Assembly: GCA_964030785.1 (NCBI GenBank)
Contig: OZ034969.1
Location: 43,808,701 to 43,872,700, forward strand
Length of the DNA stretch: 64,000 nucleotides
Direction of reading: 5' to 3'
DNA from: Siderastrea siderea
Lineage: Eukaryota > Cnidaria > Anthozoa > Scleractinia > Rhizangiidae
The notes under the pieces are model-generated. The model was not told the DNA's origin. It worked only from the letters and a program-made list of their open reading frames with translations, and did not search any database. Within the stretch, counting starts at the first letter, position 1, and each line of letters begins with the position of its first letter. Positions 46,701 to 57,700 of the stretch are shown in pieces. Position numbers and translations under genes: made by a program.

Positions 46701-49700
46701 ATTGGCAACCTCAGTCTCATACGCAGCCCCCTCCCCCTCCCCCCCCCTCCCCCACTAATCTCCCTCCAATAAGCAAGACCTGCCCAGGAGTGGTGCAGAA
46801 AGTTCAATGCACATTACAAAAATGATTGCAATATCCATTTCATTATCCTGCTTTTCAAATGAAAAGTTCAAAACTTCAGCTGAAATCCCACCCGATAACC
46901 ACATAATTTTTGATTTGACTATTGTCTTGACAGGTTTCCACATTTGGTTGTTTGGAGAATTTGTTTCCCATTGACCATCTGCCTTTCACTAGCTAGCAAA
47001 TCAGCTTCTTTGAACTCCATTGGGACACGAAAGCTAAAATGCCTTGTCAATTATGGTACTGTACTCTGATAAGATTGAAAAAAGCTGGCAGCAAAGAGAA
47101 AACAAGGGAAAAAAGACACATGTCCTTTGGAAGGCAGATTACGCCAATCAACAGGGAATCTGTCAAATTTCAATATTTTTTAGAGGATATCATTGAAATG
47201 AATACTTACTTAGGCCTCTTCACACCATGCGATGCACAGGGCCCCTTTTTGGGCCCTAGAAGAGGTTTCAGCCTAGATGCTTCCAAATGGCTTTCACATC
47301 CAGGTGTCATGAATGCTGTAACAACATCTCTCTGTTTCCCAGGTATGGATTGCTGTTGGGATTTTGTAGGGGTATCTGTAATCACTGAGTTTTTTACGGG
47401 GTGGGGTGATTAGCCCCATGCCCAATCTCCAGCCTGGAGGGCCACTGGGGCTGTCCTTTGTCAGGTCCCTCCCCCTTGAACAATCCTGCATGGTTGAACC
47501 TACCAGGGGCCAAAGCCCCAGCCAACATAGCTCTTGGGATCATTGAGACATGCAAGCTTCACCAAGGTAAATTGAAATCAACTTTATTTTTGAATTTATG
47601 AACATAATATAAACTGGAGGCTGTGCATGCTTGAATTGGCCAACAGAGCATGAAAAAGGCTGCACAAATTTCCACATCTGAGATTATGCAATACATGATT
47701 CAACTGAGGAGTGACTCTAGGTGACACTAATTTCTAACTTGCCTGTTCAGGGCTTCTCAGGAACAAATAACAATTCAATCCAAGTTGTCTTGCAGCTACA
47801 GCAGTGGTTCTACAGTGATTGGAAGGCAGTCCACCACATGTCAACACTGTGTCACACTTCTTGTTTATCGCATCACCCAAAAGAAACTCTAACTTACGAA
47901 CCTGGAACAAAATTAACAGCAAACACAGAGGTTACTTCTAAGTCAAAGGGCTGAGAGCTAAAAGGTCTTGCATCTGCATTTTTTGAGATCAGCTTTCAAG
48001 TTTCACCTATTCAGAACAGATTTGAGGAAAATCATTTTATTTTGAAGTCCTGAACATGAGTCTGCCATATTTTTCAGCAATCAGGAGAAATAAACTGAAC
48101 GGGTTGCAAGAGAAGTGTGACAAAATTGATGTCCCATTGGAAAACAGTGGTTAAAACTTCCAAGGTTGTTAATTTTATTTATTACATGTCTAGTTATCTT
48201 TTTGTAATACTGTGATATCCAGAGCCCTTAATTTTCCATTTAAGCCTTGTAAATATGGATGGAATACTAGGCTGTACAAATAATGAGAGATACTATAACT
48301 ACAGTCAAAACACTTTATAACAGACACTGCAGCAGGGATAAGTGTCTGTATTATAGAGGTGTCTGTACTGCAGAGCTCGAGGTAGATTGATTTTGACCCT
48401 TTTGGACCAAGCAAACTCTCCACAGTAGAGAGACATTCATAACATAGGTGTTGGTCAGGAGATGTTTAACTGTATATTTTGGTATATTGTCAGATAAATC
48501 CTGAAGTTTGGACCTTATTTCCAGACAGTGTGCTTCCAGTCAAATCGTCCCTTTTGATGGACAAAGAAAATTCCTTTGGAAGATTTGGAAGGTGCCATGG
48601 GTGGATTGGAGTATTCCGTTGTGCAAGCTGCAAAAAAGATGACAACTTATTAGTGACATCAACATTGTTATGTATACAGATGAACCATGGAGCAACCACT
48701 CTCAGCTTTTAAGAGTAACAACACTCAGTAACTCTCAGCCACTATGGCCCAATAACCCAAGCTCAGAAGGCCAGTTTGAGGATGTCTGAATCCCGGGGGC
48801 GGGGGGAGGGTAATCCCTTAAATGACCCATACAGGGACATGCCGCTGGCCAGGGTATGGTTCTCCTGTCTGTCCTGAACAGGGTATATAATTTTATACAA
48901 GTCTGTCCTAAACGTGGCATGGTTGCACGATTGTCTTCATTAAATATGGCTTAGATCGAAAACGTTTGCTGGTCTTTAAAACATGTTGAAATTGTGTATT
49001 TTTGTCCTTTACAGGGCATGGATTTCAGACCTTCAGCAGCACCCCTCACTAAAACATGAGCCACGTCTTCCCCCCCCCCCCACCCTGGGGGTTTGAATGT
49101 CACAACAACAGCTGGCATACTGTCAGCAAGAAACAAAACTGTCAAAACTATAGTTCTCTATTCATACAACTTTTTCAACAACTTTTTGGTGTTGAAATAC
49201 TTGCATTTTTATGTGTGAATTTTTGGCAAACACTCGTTCACCTTCAGTCAATCAAATCATGTACACTATTCACATAACATTTCTATGTGTGAATTGCACA
49301 AACAGGCATCTTTCTTTTTTGTAAAATGGGGATTTTGGAAATCTCTATACATTAGTAAAATGTCTGCCCATCCTCGCCTCCACCCTAACATTAAAGCCAG
49401 CCTTTCCTTTTCAAGTCACCGTCTGACAACGGCTTTACCCCGGTGTAAGAACCGATGAATCTCACGGATGACGTAAAACAAAGGAAACAAAAACATTTTA
49501 AACAATACCGTACAGCAAAACAAAAGCTAACGAACAAAGAAAACCTTGCCAGGTTTTTACACCGAGGTAAACCCCTGACAACTCTCTATCAAACCGCATT
49601 TTGCGTGTATAGAAGCAAGATAAACTTTATACTCTTAGCATTTTTAATGCCTTACTTTGACAAACTGCTGTGGGAGATTTTTCAGCAATGAGGCCCACTC

Positions 49701-49733
49701 CGGAGGCTCGTACTGATGGAGTAGTGCGAGCAT
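40745..49733 (-). CDS. D-cysteine desulfhydrase / ACC deaminase-like PLP enzyme (9 exons, 366 aa)
   Basis: Exons: 49733-49656, 48627-48514, 47901-47743, 46312-46185, 45694-45595, 44875-44775, 44439-44279, 43257-43117, 40863-40745. They join in frame to 1101 nt ending TGA. This is a tryptophan-synthase-beta-fold PLP enzyme; relatives turn D-cysteine into pyruvate, H2S and ammonia, or open the ring of ACC. Key features: [10 protein letters not shown] near the start; [15 protein letters not shown] with the PLP lysine K64; [20 protein letters not shown] around residues 86-105; [24 protein letters not shown], the phosphate loop; DGYHG-like segment NGYHGKGYG; and a C-terminal [18 protein letters not shown] and [12 protein letters not shown]. 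Most relatives have Gln before SN in the GG-hQ-SN motif; here it is Pro. Intron 3 is GC-AG (GCAAGT) and the exon 2 donor (GTCCAA) is weak. A hairpin in intron 5 mirrors exon 6. Which substrate it uses cannot be told from sequence. Confidence 0.88.
40990..41115. repeat. Palindrome around GCATGCGCTCTGCTCTCA
   Basis: Arms GATGAGAGCAGAGCGCATG and its mirror GCATGCGCTCTGCTCTCATTG flank a spacer with a second GC-rich hairpin (CCCCTCTGGGGGATCCCCCT). It lies in the last intron of the desulfhydrase gene. Confidence 0.55.
41224..41660. mobile_element. Multi-level foldback element built on GTCGGAGTCGTAAGC
   Basis: Outer ends TTTCACTAGCGACGGAGTCG and mirror. Inside are several nested inverted pairs of GATCTAGTGAAAACCA, GGAGTCGTAAGC and CCAATCACA...TGTGATTGG. 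The whole 437 bp could fold into a stepped stem. No coding sequence. Confidence 0.65.
41933..43099. mobile_element. TIR element with repeated GGTCCAAATCCGC ends
   Basis: Ends CCGGTGTCCTAGCAGATTTG and the mirror of CAGCGGATTTGGACC/GACACCGG pair. Both subterminal zones consist of tandem copies of GCTAGCGGATTTGGACCCCC, inverted between left and right. Short frames here are translations of these repeats. It lies in the last intron, just short of exon 43257-43117. Confidence 0.65.
43931..44116. mobile_element. Tigger/pogo-type MITE, 186 bp
   Basis: Right end TATATCGGGGCTCCACTG-TA and a decayed left end TTGTGGAAGCCCGATTTAAC match the family at 40051-40446, sharing CAAGGGACC, TCCATACATT and ACTGGGCTGAA. 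It lies in intron 7 of the desulfhydrase gene. Confidence 0.65.
44998..45140. repeat. Hairpin whose loop carries an antisense copy of exon 6
   Basis: Arms 44998-45051 and 45086-45140 pair through GTTAATGATATCAACTTAAG and its mirror. The arms are copies of the SINE-associated sequence seen at 36485-36535. The loop (45055-45083) matches exon 6 of the host gene (44794-44822) in inverted orientation at 27 of 29 positions, including 21 in a row (TTAGCTATGGCAATTCCCGCT). It lies in intron 5, about 180 nt from exon 6. Confidence 0.8.
45241..45460. mobile_element. hAT-type MITE, 220 bp
   Basis: Ends CAGGCCTCGAAATT and the mirror of AATTTCGAGCCCTAC. Flanks AAGGTGGC (45233-45240) and AAGGTGGG (45461-45468) are a 7/8 match to an 8-bp duplication. 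Inside, GGAGCAGA/GGAGCAAATTTGCTCC motifs repeat. It lies in intron 5 of the desulfhydrase gene. Confidence 0.7.
48302..48472. mobile_element. Tc1/mariner-type MITE, 171 bp
   Basis: Ends CAGTCAAAACACTTTATAAC and mirror-like GATGTTTAACTG, each flanked by TA. No coding sequence. It lies in intron 2 of the desulfhydrase gene. Confidence 0.6.
48775..49090. repeat. Dispersed repeat with GTCCTAAACAGGG motifs, copy 1
   Basis: Shares ACATGCCGCTGGCCAGGGTA, TATATAATTTTAT, GGTCTTTAAAA and TTCAGCAGCACCCCTC with the second copy at 50270-50690 and has a G-run/C-run at its ends. Probably a non-autonomous DNA element. It lies in intron 1 of the desulfhydrase gene. Confidence 0.6.
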
Positions 49734-50269
49734 TGTATTCCTAAGTAAACTTACCAGCAGACTTCACGAACGGATGTCACGGATGTCACGAAGTCACGGG
49801 CCACAACTCGAGCCCCGAATAACTCAGCGGCTTTCAAGCACATTTCTTTCGTGTAAGAAGACATCAAAAATAGCGACTGATCGCAAGGCTACCCCTTCGG
49901 GGGAAAGTTTGGACAGATTTTGTCATACCGTATTTCTCTTGAGCAAAATGTGAAAACTAAAAGAGGAACAAGAAAGAACCAGTCTAAAATTGCTTAATTT
50001 GCGTGTTACAAATTCAAAATTACACTTGTCATAAGAGCCATGAAGGACAGAGAGGCAGACTAAGGGATGGGACTGGGACATCTTAATTGCAAAAAAAGGT
50101 ATTTTTAGGAACATCAGAACAACTTCCCGTACACTGGCGTCCAAGCGAGGCTAAATCAACAACTTAAAAAATGGCATGCTTTGCGGCGATCAAAAGGATT
50201 TTATTTTGCCCCCACCACACAGCCGAACACAAGAACAACACTTGGAGGCATGTTAACAAGGGAGCTTAA

Positions 50270-50690
50270 CACCTCGGGGGGGGGGGGGGGATGTACTCCC
50301 GTATGTGGCCTACACGGGACGTGCCGGTGGACAGGGTATGGTTTTTGGCCTCTCTGTCCTGAAAGTGGTATATAATTTTATGTGAGTCTGTCGTAAACAG
50401 GATCTGAACTTGCCCATGACTGCCGTCCTTAAATTTGGCTTATACAGTATTTAGCAATCCTAGATTGGAGACATCTGCTAGTCTTTAAAATACTTTAAAA
50501 TGGTGTAAAACAAGAGAGTGTGTATTCTGTGATTTGTCCTAAACAGGGGCCAAAATGGAAGGTGTTGACCTAAACAGGGTTGGTATTTTAGGGCTTTTTA
50601 TGGTTCTAAACAGGGTCAGGGTTTGAGACCCTCAGCGGCACCCCTACACCCAAAACATGGCTCAGGTGCCCCCGGCTCTGCACGTACGTT
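50270..50690. repeat. Dispersed repeat with GTCCTAAACAGGG motifs, copy 2
   Basis: Longer copy of 48775-49090. It starts at a G14 run (50277-50290) and ends at GTGCCCCCGGC. Internal direct motifs TCCTAAACAGGG / GACCTAAACAGGG / TTCTAAACAGGG occur. It lies between the desulfhydrase and dipeptidase genes. Confidence 0.6.
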
Positions 50691-51776
50691 ACAGTTTTTG
50701 GCACATTTCTTTGGCGTTCTATTCGTCCTTTACCACTTTGTTTAAGTGGTAATCACTTATGACTTCGAGTAGACTTCCAATAAGTTCCAGAGTGGTGTCC
50801 ATAACCCTAAATACTGAAATCCTGGTAACCCACATACTAAACTATGAACATTAGTATTTTTAAGACTTTTAAAGTACTAAGATCAGTTAACAAAGCTTTT
50901 TGAGTGTTGTTAGTATTAAAATACCGTGTCTTGAGCTCCAACTCACAAATCTTTTGATTCCCTAACAGGACACTTTCCGAGTGTTTCATCTAATCAATTA
51001 AGTATTAAAGCATATTTCGCAGGCAATGTTTTCATTGACGCAACATTTCAAAAAAGTGCTTGGAGTGTTTCATGAATTATTCATGGTTTATGATTCCAAG
51101 TGTTGAGTTTAAATCCTGAGTTGTGCAAGCTAGTAAACAGAAATTCCCTTTGGCACTATTTATACTATAATATAGAAACATTAAGTATGAACATTAAAGT
51201 AAAATAAGGAAAACCTTAAACAGTGTCACCCAAACTGTCTTTTCCAGGACTACTCTCACCCGAAGGATCAACGTATCCATAACGCAATCAAAATTATCAA
51301 TTTTTTCCTTAGTTAAGTAGCTAGGTGCCCCAGTTAGCAGAGGTTTTAATCCTCGGCTATCATTTTATTGACACGGTAATAAAGTTTAGAATATGTGTGT
51401 GCCGCAAAGGTTCTTAAGCCCTGACCCTATTTAAGGATAGAAAATCGAAAATTGATACCTTTTTAAGGCCCAAACCCGATAGCAGTAGCTGTAGTGGTGA
51501 AGTTCGTTATACAGTACGTTGAAGCTTTTACTTTGTTAAGACTGTAGATAAAACCCTTAGGCGTGGACATCCAAGTCAGAGTTGTTAAGCATCACTTTTA
51601 TGCGATACTGTTTGTTAAAAAAACTCAAACCTTCTGTTATAATCAATTTTAATTATTTTGTATTCTAGGGTGTTAACACCAGCTTGGGACAAGCTATAAA
51701 CAGCCTACATTCCACACAGAACGAAATCAACAATGACTATTAATCAGTTTCAGTCATTACTGAAGTAGTACGTAAT
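50691..51776. other. Gene-free stretch at the 3' side of the dipeptidase gene
   Basis: AT-rich, probably including dipeptidase 3' UTR. I see no exon. A TTTATT (minus-strand AATAAA) near 51364 is a possible but weak poly(A) signal. Confidence 0.4.
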
Positions 51777-54700
51777 CTAGATCTTTAACGGCGAAACAAC
51801 AATGCTCCTGTTATATTTAGGCACAAAACTGCCGTACCCTCCGCCATAGTTTGGACGGCAGGTGACGTTAGCGAAGAACCGATACTCATCATAGGGTGGC
51901 TGTTGATTCTGCATGTCGTTAGCAACCTGAAATGCAACACAAAACAGCACAATCTGATTCCACTATAACAACAATTAGAGGGTAACTTTACTTTTAACCA
52001 GTCCAGTTTCTGCTTCCGGTCGGTCAGATGGTTTAGACCTTGATGCTACAGGCAATTGCAAAACGACTTGAGACACTCGCTGACGGTCATTTTTGACATT
52101 CTCACAGTCAATACGAATACACATCTAGCCCCTACACCCTTATCAGCGTTGTTATGGATTTAGTACTGACATGCAAAGTAACCTGCAACAACATTGAAAG
52201 GGGGAGAGATGGCAGAAATGTATTTAAGTCTTCCATTAAACAGCGGGTTTTTCATCGGAATCTCATTTTTAGGGGGAGTGTCTCAACAATTTTGCAATTG
52301 CTTGTAGAACTAGAAGTCGTTTCCTGTGTTTTCCTGTCTTTCCATAGAATTTAGGGAGAATGCAAACTCGTTTTTGTATCATGTTCCAGCAGCTATTTCC
52401 AGCTACACAAAACAAACGCTCAAAATAATGTTTCATGCTTGCGTTCAATCCAATTTTAAATTTTTGTGAGAACAGACTGGTTGGATTTTCGTGGTAACTG
52501 GAACAAAAAAAATCTATCTGGAAACGATGGATCTATGTTTGTTACTTCTCTGAATGAGCGAGTGCTATACAGGAAAAAAACTTTTAAATCATAAAATGGA
52601 ACGCAGTGTGTTGTTCCAGAAAATATCCATATCCTCCTGCAGAAGGTTTTTTGGCTTGAACCTCACTCTCCATCCCTACCCCTCCGCATATTCCAGTTTA
52701 CCTTGGTACCTTCCTTAAAAAGTGTTGGCTTTTGAGGCCCCCAATCCTCTCGGAAATCCTAATGACCTTAGGAAACCAGATTCAAATACTGATCAAAACA
52801 ATCCAGCTCCGTACGTGGATTGGATCGCTTGGATTGCAATCTGAGATAGATTTGTCCCTAAATGGAAAGGAAAATCGAATTCTCGATCTCAAATAGTTAA
52901 TCTACAGATCGGCTAAAATGCTACCTATGTAATTTCCACATTTGTTATGATAACAAATTGTTTTCAACTTGTTCACGCAACAAAAGGCCGCCTATGATCA
53001 ATGACAGATAGCAGTACTTTAAGTAATCACCTTCTCAGCTTTTTCAAAAGCTCGAATGAGGTTTTCACCGACAACTTTTCTGACATCCTCGTCAGAGTAT
53101 CCTCTCTTAAACAGCTCAGCTACAAGGTCTGGAAACTTTGTTACATCTTCCAGGCCTTTTGGCAAGCTGTGATAGTAAAAATACAACAAACTACATTATT
53201 TCTACTGTAGGCGCCATTTTTTTCTGGTTCGTTACTCTGTTTTAGGTCTTTTCTTTCGTTTTCTTTACTTGTTAGTTTTATTTTACACATTGTATATATG
53301 GTCTCGCATCTTAATTTTTGCTCAGTGTGCTAGTTTGTTTGGTTCCGAATCTTGTTCAAGCTTGTCTTTAGTTAGTTCATTGTAGTAGCCGTTCGCAAGG
53401 ATTTCGTCGTCTTGCACGTTTCGTCGTTTATTTCGGTTTTGCCATTTTCTGTACTTTTCGTATCGGTTGCCTGTAGTTAATTTATGTTCATTTCCTATTG
53501 TAATTTTTGTTTCAGTTACCGTATCGTATCTTGTATTATCGTATCTTTGACTTCGAATTATATTGTGTGTTGCATAACTGCGTTTGCGACGACATTTGTA
53601 GACAGGTGTAAACACTTTTCTAACCCTAGCAACTGTTATGAAAATAACGGCAATTTCCAACGACGCAATGAGCCAACTCGAGAAGTACTCGAAGCACAAA
53701 CAAATAATTTTGCACTTGGGCTGGACACTATTAACGCCGGGGGCATTTATTTAAACGAGACCTCGTAGACCCGGCGTTAAGTCGGAGCCCGGCGTTTATT
53801 AAATAGGGTTATTTTCATTCCTTTTGATAGCTTTAATTTTTGTGGTCTTTACGACTGTAAAAGAACTAAGATTACAGCAAAATATAGGAAAAACTAGCCT
53901 GTGAAAAAAGCCAGTTTCGCGAAGTCGCCGCGACCTCGCGAGACGTCGGCTGTTTCCTCAGGCTAAGGAAAAACATAAGAAAAACAGAAACAAAATGACA
54001 TCGATTTTGTCTCCGGTCTATATAATTCAAAAGACGGGAGAATTGGGTGCTAAGTAGCGTATGGAACAGTTATGGAGTACATTACTCCATTAAGCTGAAA
54101 TAAGCAAAATAAATTGAAATAACGTGCGGCAATTTCTATAACTGTTTTTTTTTTTATGAGAATCAGTTACACTGAAAGGTTCAGTCTCAAATAAACGCCG
54201 GTACCTCGAATAAACGCTGGGGGCGTTTATTTCAAATTTGACTGCGAAGACCCGGCGTTTTTAATAATTGAGAAAATACGGTATTCATACAAGAACAAGT
54301 CCAGTACTCACCGTGTAACGCCATCATAATCACTTCCAAGTCCAACATGATCTATTCCTGCGATCTTCTTGATGTGATCAATGTGATCTATGACGAAATA
54401 TTGCGACAACACAACCTTCAAAGAAATTATACTTTATGCCCAAAAACACAAATAAACTCATTACAATTTACAATACAAGGGTAGCCTGAGTTCTTCCGTA
54501 TGACTAGCGTTCCCTTAGCCGCCTTTTATCGCCCAACCCATCTCTGGTTTCCAAATCCAAGATGTAACTTAAACACACAAAGGCAAGATTCAGCATTTGC
54601 TTGCCTAGAAAAATGCCTCACGTACTGCAGGCTTTCATATGTACTGTCGTGATTTGTAATACCTGTCGTGAATTAAAATTATAGTTGCCGTGATATTCAT

Positions 54701-57700
54701 AAATTCGTGTCAGGGTAAATTTTTTAAATCACGCTTGTGGTATTTGGTGATAACAAATAAATAACACACTGTCACAATTTTTGAAAACCCGAACTGTCGC
54801 ATACTGTAATGCCACATTGCTGTGTGTTGTAATGCTTCTAGAATGACTCAGTGGCAATCGTATTCAACTCTTACATCTTAAAGCATATCCAGCTTGTAAT
54901 TAAACCATTTCTCTAGTGTTCTTAAAGCCTTTTGTATTTTTGGAAATAAAATGCTCACTATATTTTGTTTCTATTCACAAGAGGATGCCATGCAATATCA
55001 CTTCTCAGCCCTGCAATGTCAAATTAAAAATACCCTTGCTTCGTAAGTGTGCTCTTTATAACGGATCAAAAAATAACATCATCTCATCCCTTTTCACAAA
55101 CTTAGATTTATCATCAACTCTTACCCAACCATCAACAAACCATGTCTTGAAGAATAAAATTGACACATTTTTGCTGTCTGTGATAACTCCTCGTGTTACA
55201 ACGAAACTTCCATCTACTACTTATTATGTTCTTACCTGCCACATGCTCTAAAGTTGCTGCTACAGTTTTATTGTTTTTGCACACAATATAATCGCTGTAG
55301 AAATTCACCATAACAACACCTCCATTCTCAGGCTGCAGTGAAGAAAAGATCAGCATCAGAGATATTATTGAGATTTCTCAGTGCTTCTCTCTTGCACGGT
55401 CTTTCTGTCTTGTAGTGTAAGCAGTGATTGTGTGGAACTCAGTTGATTTGGAAACATTTGAAAAAGGCTCTTTTTACTTTTTACCTTTTTACCTAGGTAA
55501 AAAGTAAAACGTTAAGTCTCCTCGTTAAGTTTCACAAGTGTCGAAGCTTAGCCCGGTCTCTGTAGCATGAAGCGAGTACTAAGAAGCATTACTACTCCCT
55601 TCCTGGATGGGATGCAAGTCCATCGCAGGTCACTTATCAACCAACATTTTATCAAGGTGCTTATTTATACACTTAAGTTGAGAGAGACAATACAACATGA
55701 TCCAAAGACCAACTGGCCTTGAACCACCAACCATCTGATCTGCAGATGGAAAGTCCGATGTGCTAACCAATACACTACTGCCCTGCTTCCACAAAACACA
55801 AAATCTTACCATTCTCTTCAGAACATCATTTGGAACATTGCGGCCATGAGGACAGTGGATATCATACGCTGACGAGTGGCTAAAAATTACTGAAAACAAG
55901 AAAACAACAACTCAGTTACAAATTCTCTTGTCCTTCTACACCAACAAGACACACAACAAAGTTGAAGAGAATAAAGGATCTGAACTACTTAGGCCTGTTA
56001 AATAAAGTATCAATGTGACATCACGATGATCAACTTCCAAAGTCATCATCAAAAGGACCCTCCTTGCACCGTCATTAATATGTCTTACTTCTTTTTCAGT
56101 ATAACAAGAGCACTGAATTTAATGACACATACCTGGGGCTTTAACAGTATCAAGAGCATCACGCATTGTGTCAAAAGACACATGTGACAAGTCAACAAGC
56201 ATTCCAAGACGGTTCATTTCAAGCACCACAAGCTGAAATGCAAGTCATATTTACTCAACTAATGTACACTGTAACAACAGTTGCAGAGTCTCCTGTAAGT
56301 GACCGTTTTTCAGATTAGAAAAGGATGTTCGCTTACCGAGAAGACTGAAGTGATTCTAGCACTTGACTGAGAACTAGCTCAAACTGGATTTTCATAAGAG
56401 AGTGGTTGCTCTCTCCATTCCCCAGTATGAACACATTAGGCTGCTTCGATTACTCTATTAAGCAAATTTGCTTGTTCTTTATTCCATGCACGAGTCACGT
56501 AATTCTCAGGAAGCATTGGTGTAACGGTGAATCTGACGAGAAATGAGGCCACCAACTTTCGCAAAGTTCCGAAAGAATTTCACTGTTTTTGGCAGATCTG
56601 GAAAATCTTTAGCTTCTGTAAGTAACAACCTCAAAAATCAAAACAATTTGACTTTCTGTCCGAGAAACCGTAAACAACCACCCCGGATACCATCAGTTAC
56701 AAATGCACACTACGAAGGACAAAGAGTGATTTCTTCAGAACTTCGAATAACTCAGACTTTTTAATAAAAATATGGGGCAATTGTGTTCTCATTTGTGCCT
56801 GTTTCGGTTCACATATAGTATTCGTCTTTGCTACCGGCGAAAATAGAAATAAAAAGGGTTGCTAGAGCTTAAGTTACTTGGGTCATGTTCAGGGCTGGGC
56901 AACAAGGAGTTATTCTGTTCACCAATTTTCTCCATTATACGTATTTACTAATGGCCAAACAAAGGTGTCAATCATATCATACGAAGTTTAAAATGCTAAA
57001 TTGAATACAGACGAGGAGGCAGTATGGCCGAGTGGTTAGGCTGCCGGACCTGAAATCCGGAGGTCCCTGGTTCAAGACACGCTCTGACCGCTATCTGGAG
57101 TTGTTCACGGCCGACCCAGGTTCAACTCCCCGGCCACACTTGTAAATAGCTAACTGGTCTGCCTCCTGCCAGTTGGGATTTATAACTTGTTGTCTTCAGT
57201 TTGAAATATTTGTTTCTAAGTACTAGCACCTTGCTATAATTACTTGCCGAGGATAAATAAAGGACATTTATTTTTTATTTAGACAAGAGTATAAACATGC
57301 ACATTTGGTGGTCAAACAAACAAATAGATGTGAATAAAATGCAATTAATCAGGATGCTGCAAAAAATTCAATTTTTAATACAGCCGTGTTTTGGTGGCCA
57401 TACCAAACTAAACATATCAAGACCAAATTGCATTGACTGGCATTGGAAACAAATGGCCAAAAAGCGTGCATTTGCTAACATGCAATTGTGAGCTTTATCA
57501 CTTCATTGTCTTCAGTGCACAAGCACAAAGGGTCACGAGCTGACACAGGTTGATGAATAAAGAAGGATGGTAAATGAAATAAGAAACCCGGTCAGATGTT
57601 GTAATCACTGAGTTATCTTGGAGACTGCTGACGAGCTAGGTGATATCTACTGGGTTCATGTCAAACGTCCCGATTACAAATAAAATCATGGGTCAAATTT

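Noticed and set aside
46415..46807. 130-codon minus-strand frame
   Set aside because: It spans two C-rich runs in an intron of the desulfhydrase gene and translates them as Gly-rich text.
53322..53699. 125-codon minus-strand frame
   Set aside because: Repetitive RYDT/NRY-rich text from AT-rich sequence in a dipeptidase intron; no domain or splice sites that fit.
57030..57090. Genuine tRNA-Ser gene
   Set aside because: The acceptor stem does not close and the B box is altered; a long non-tRNA body follows, as in a SINE.
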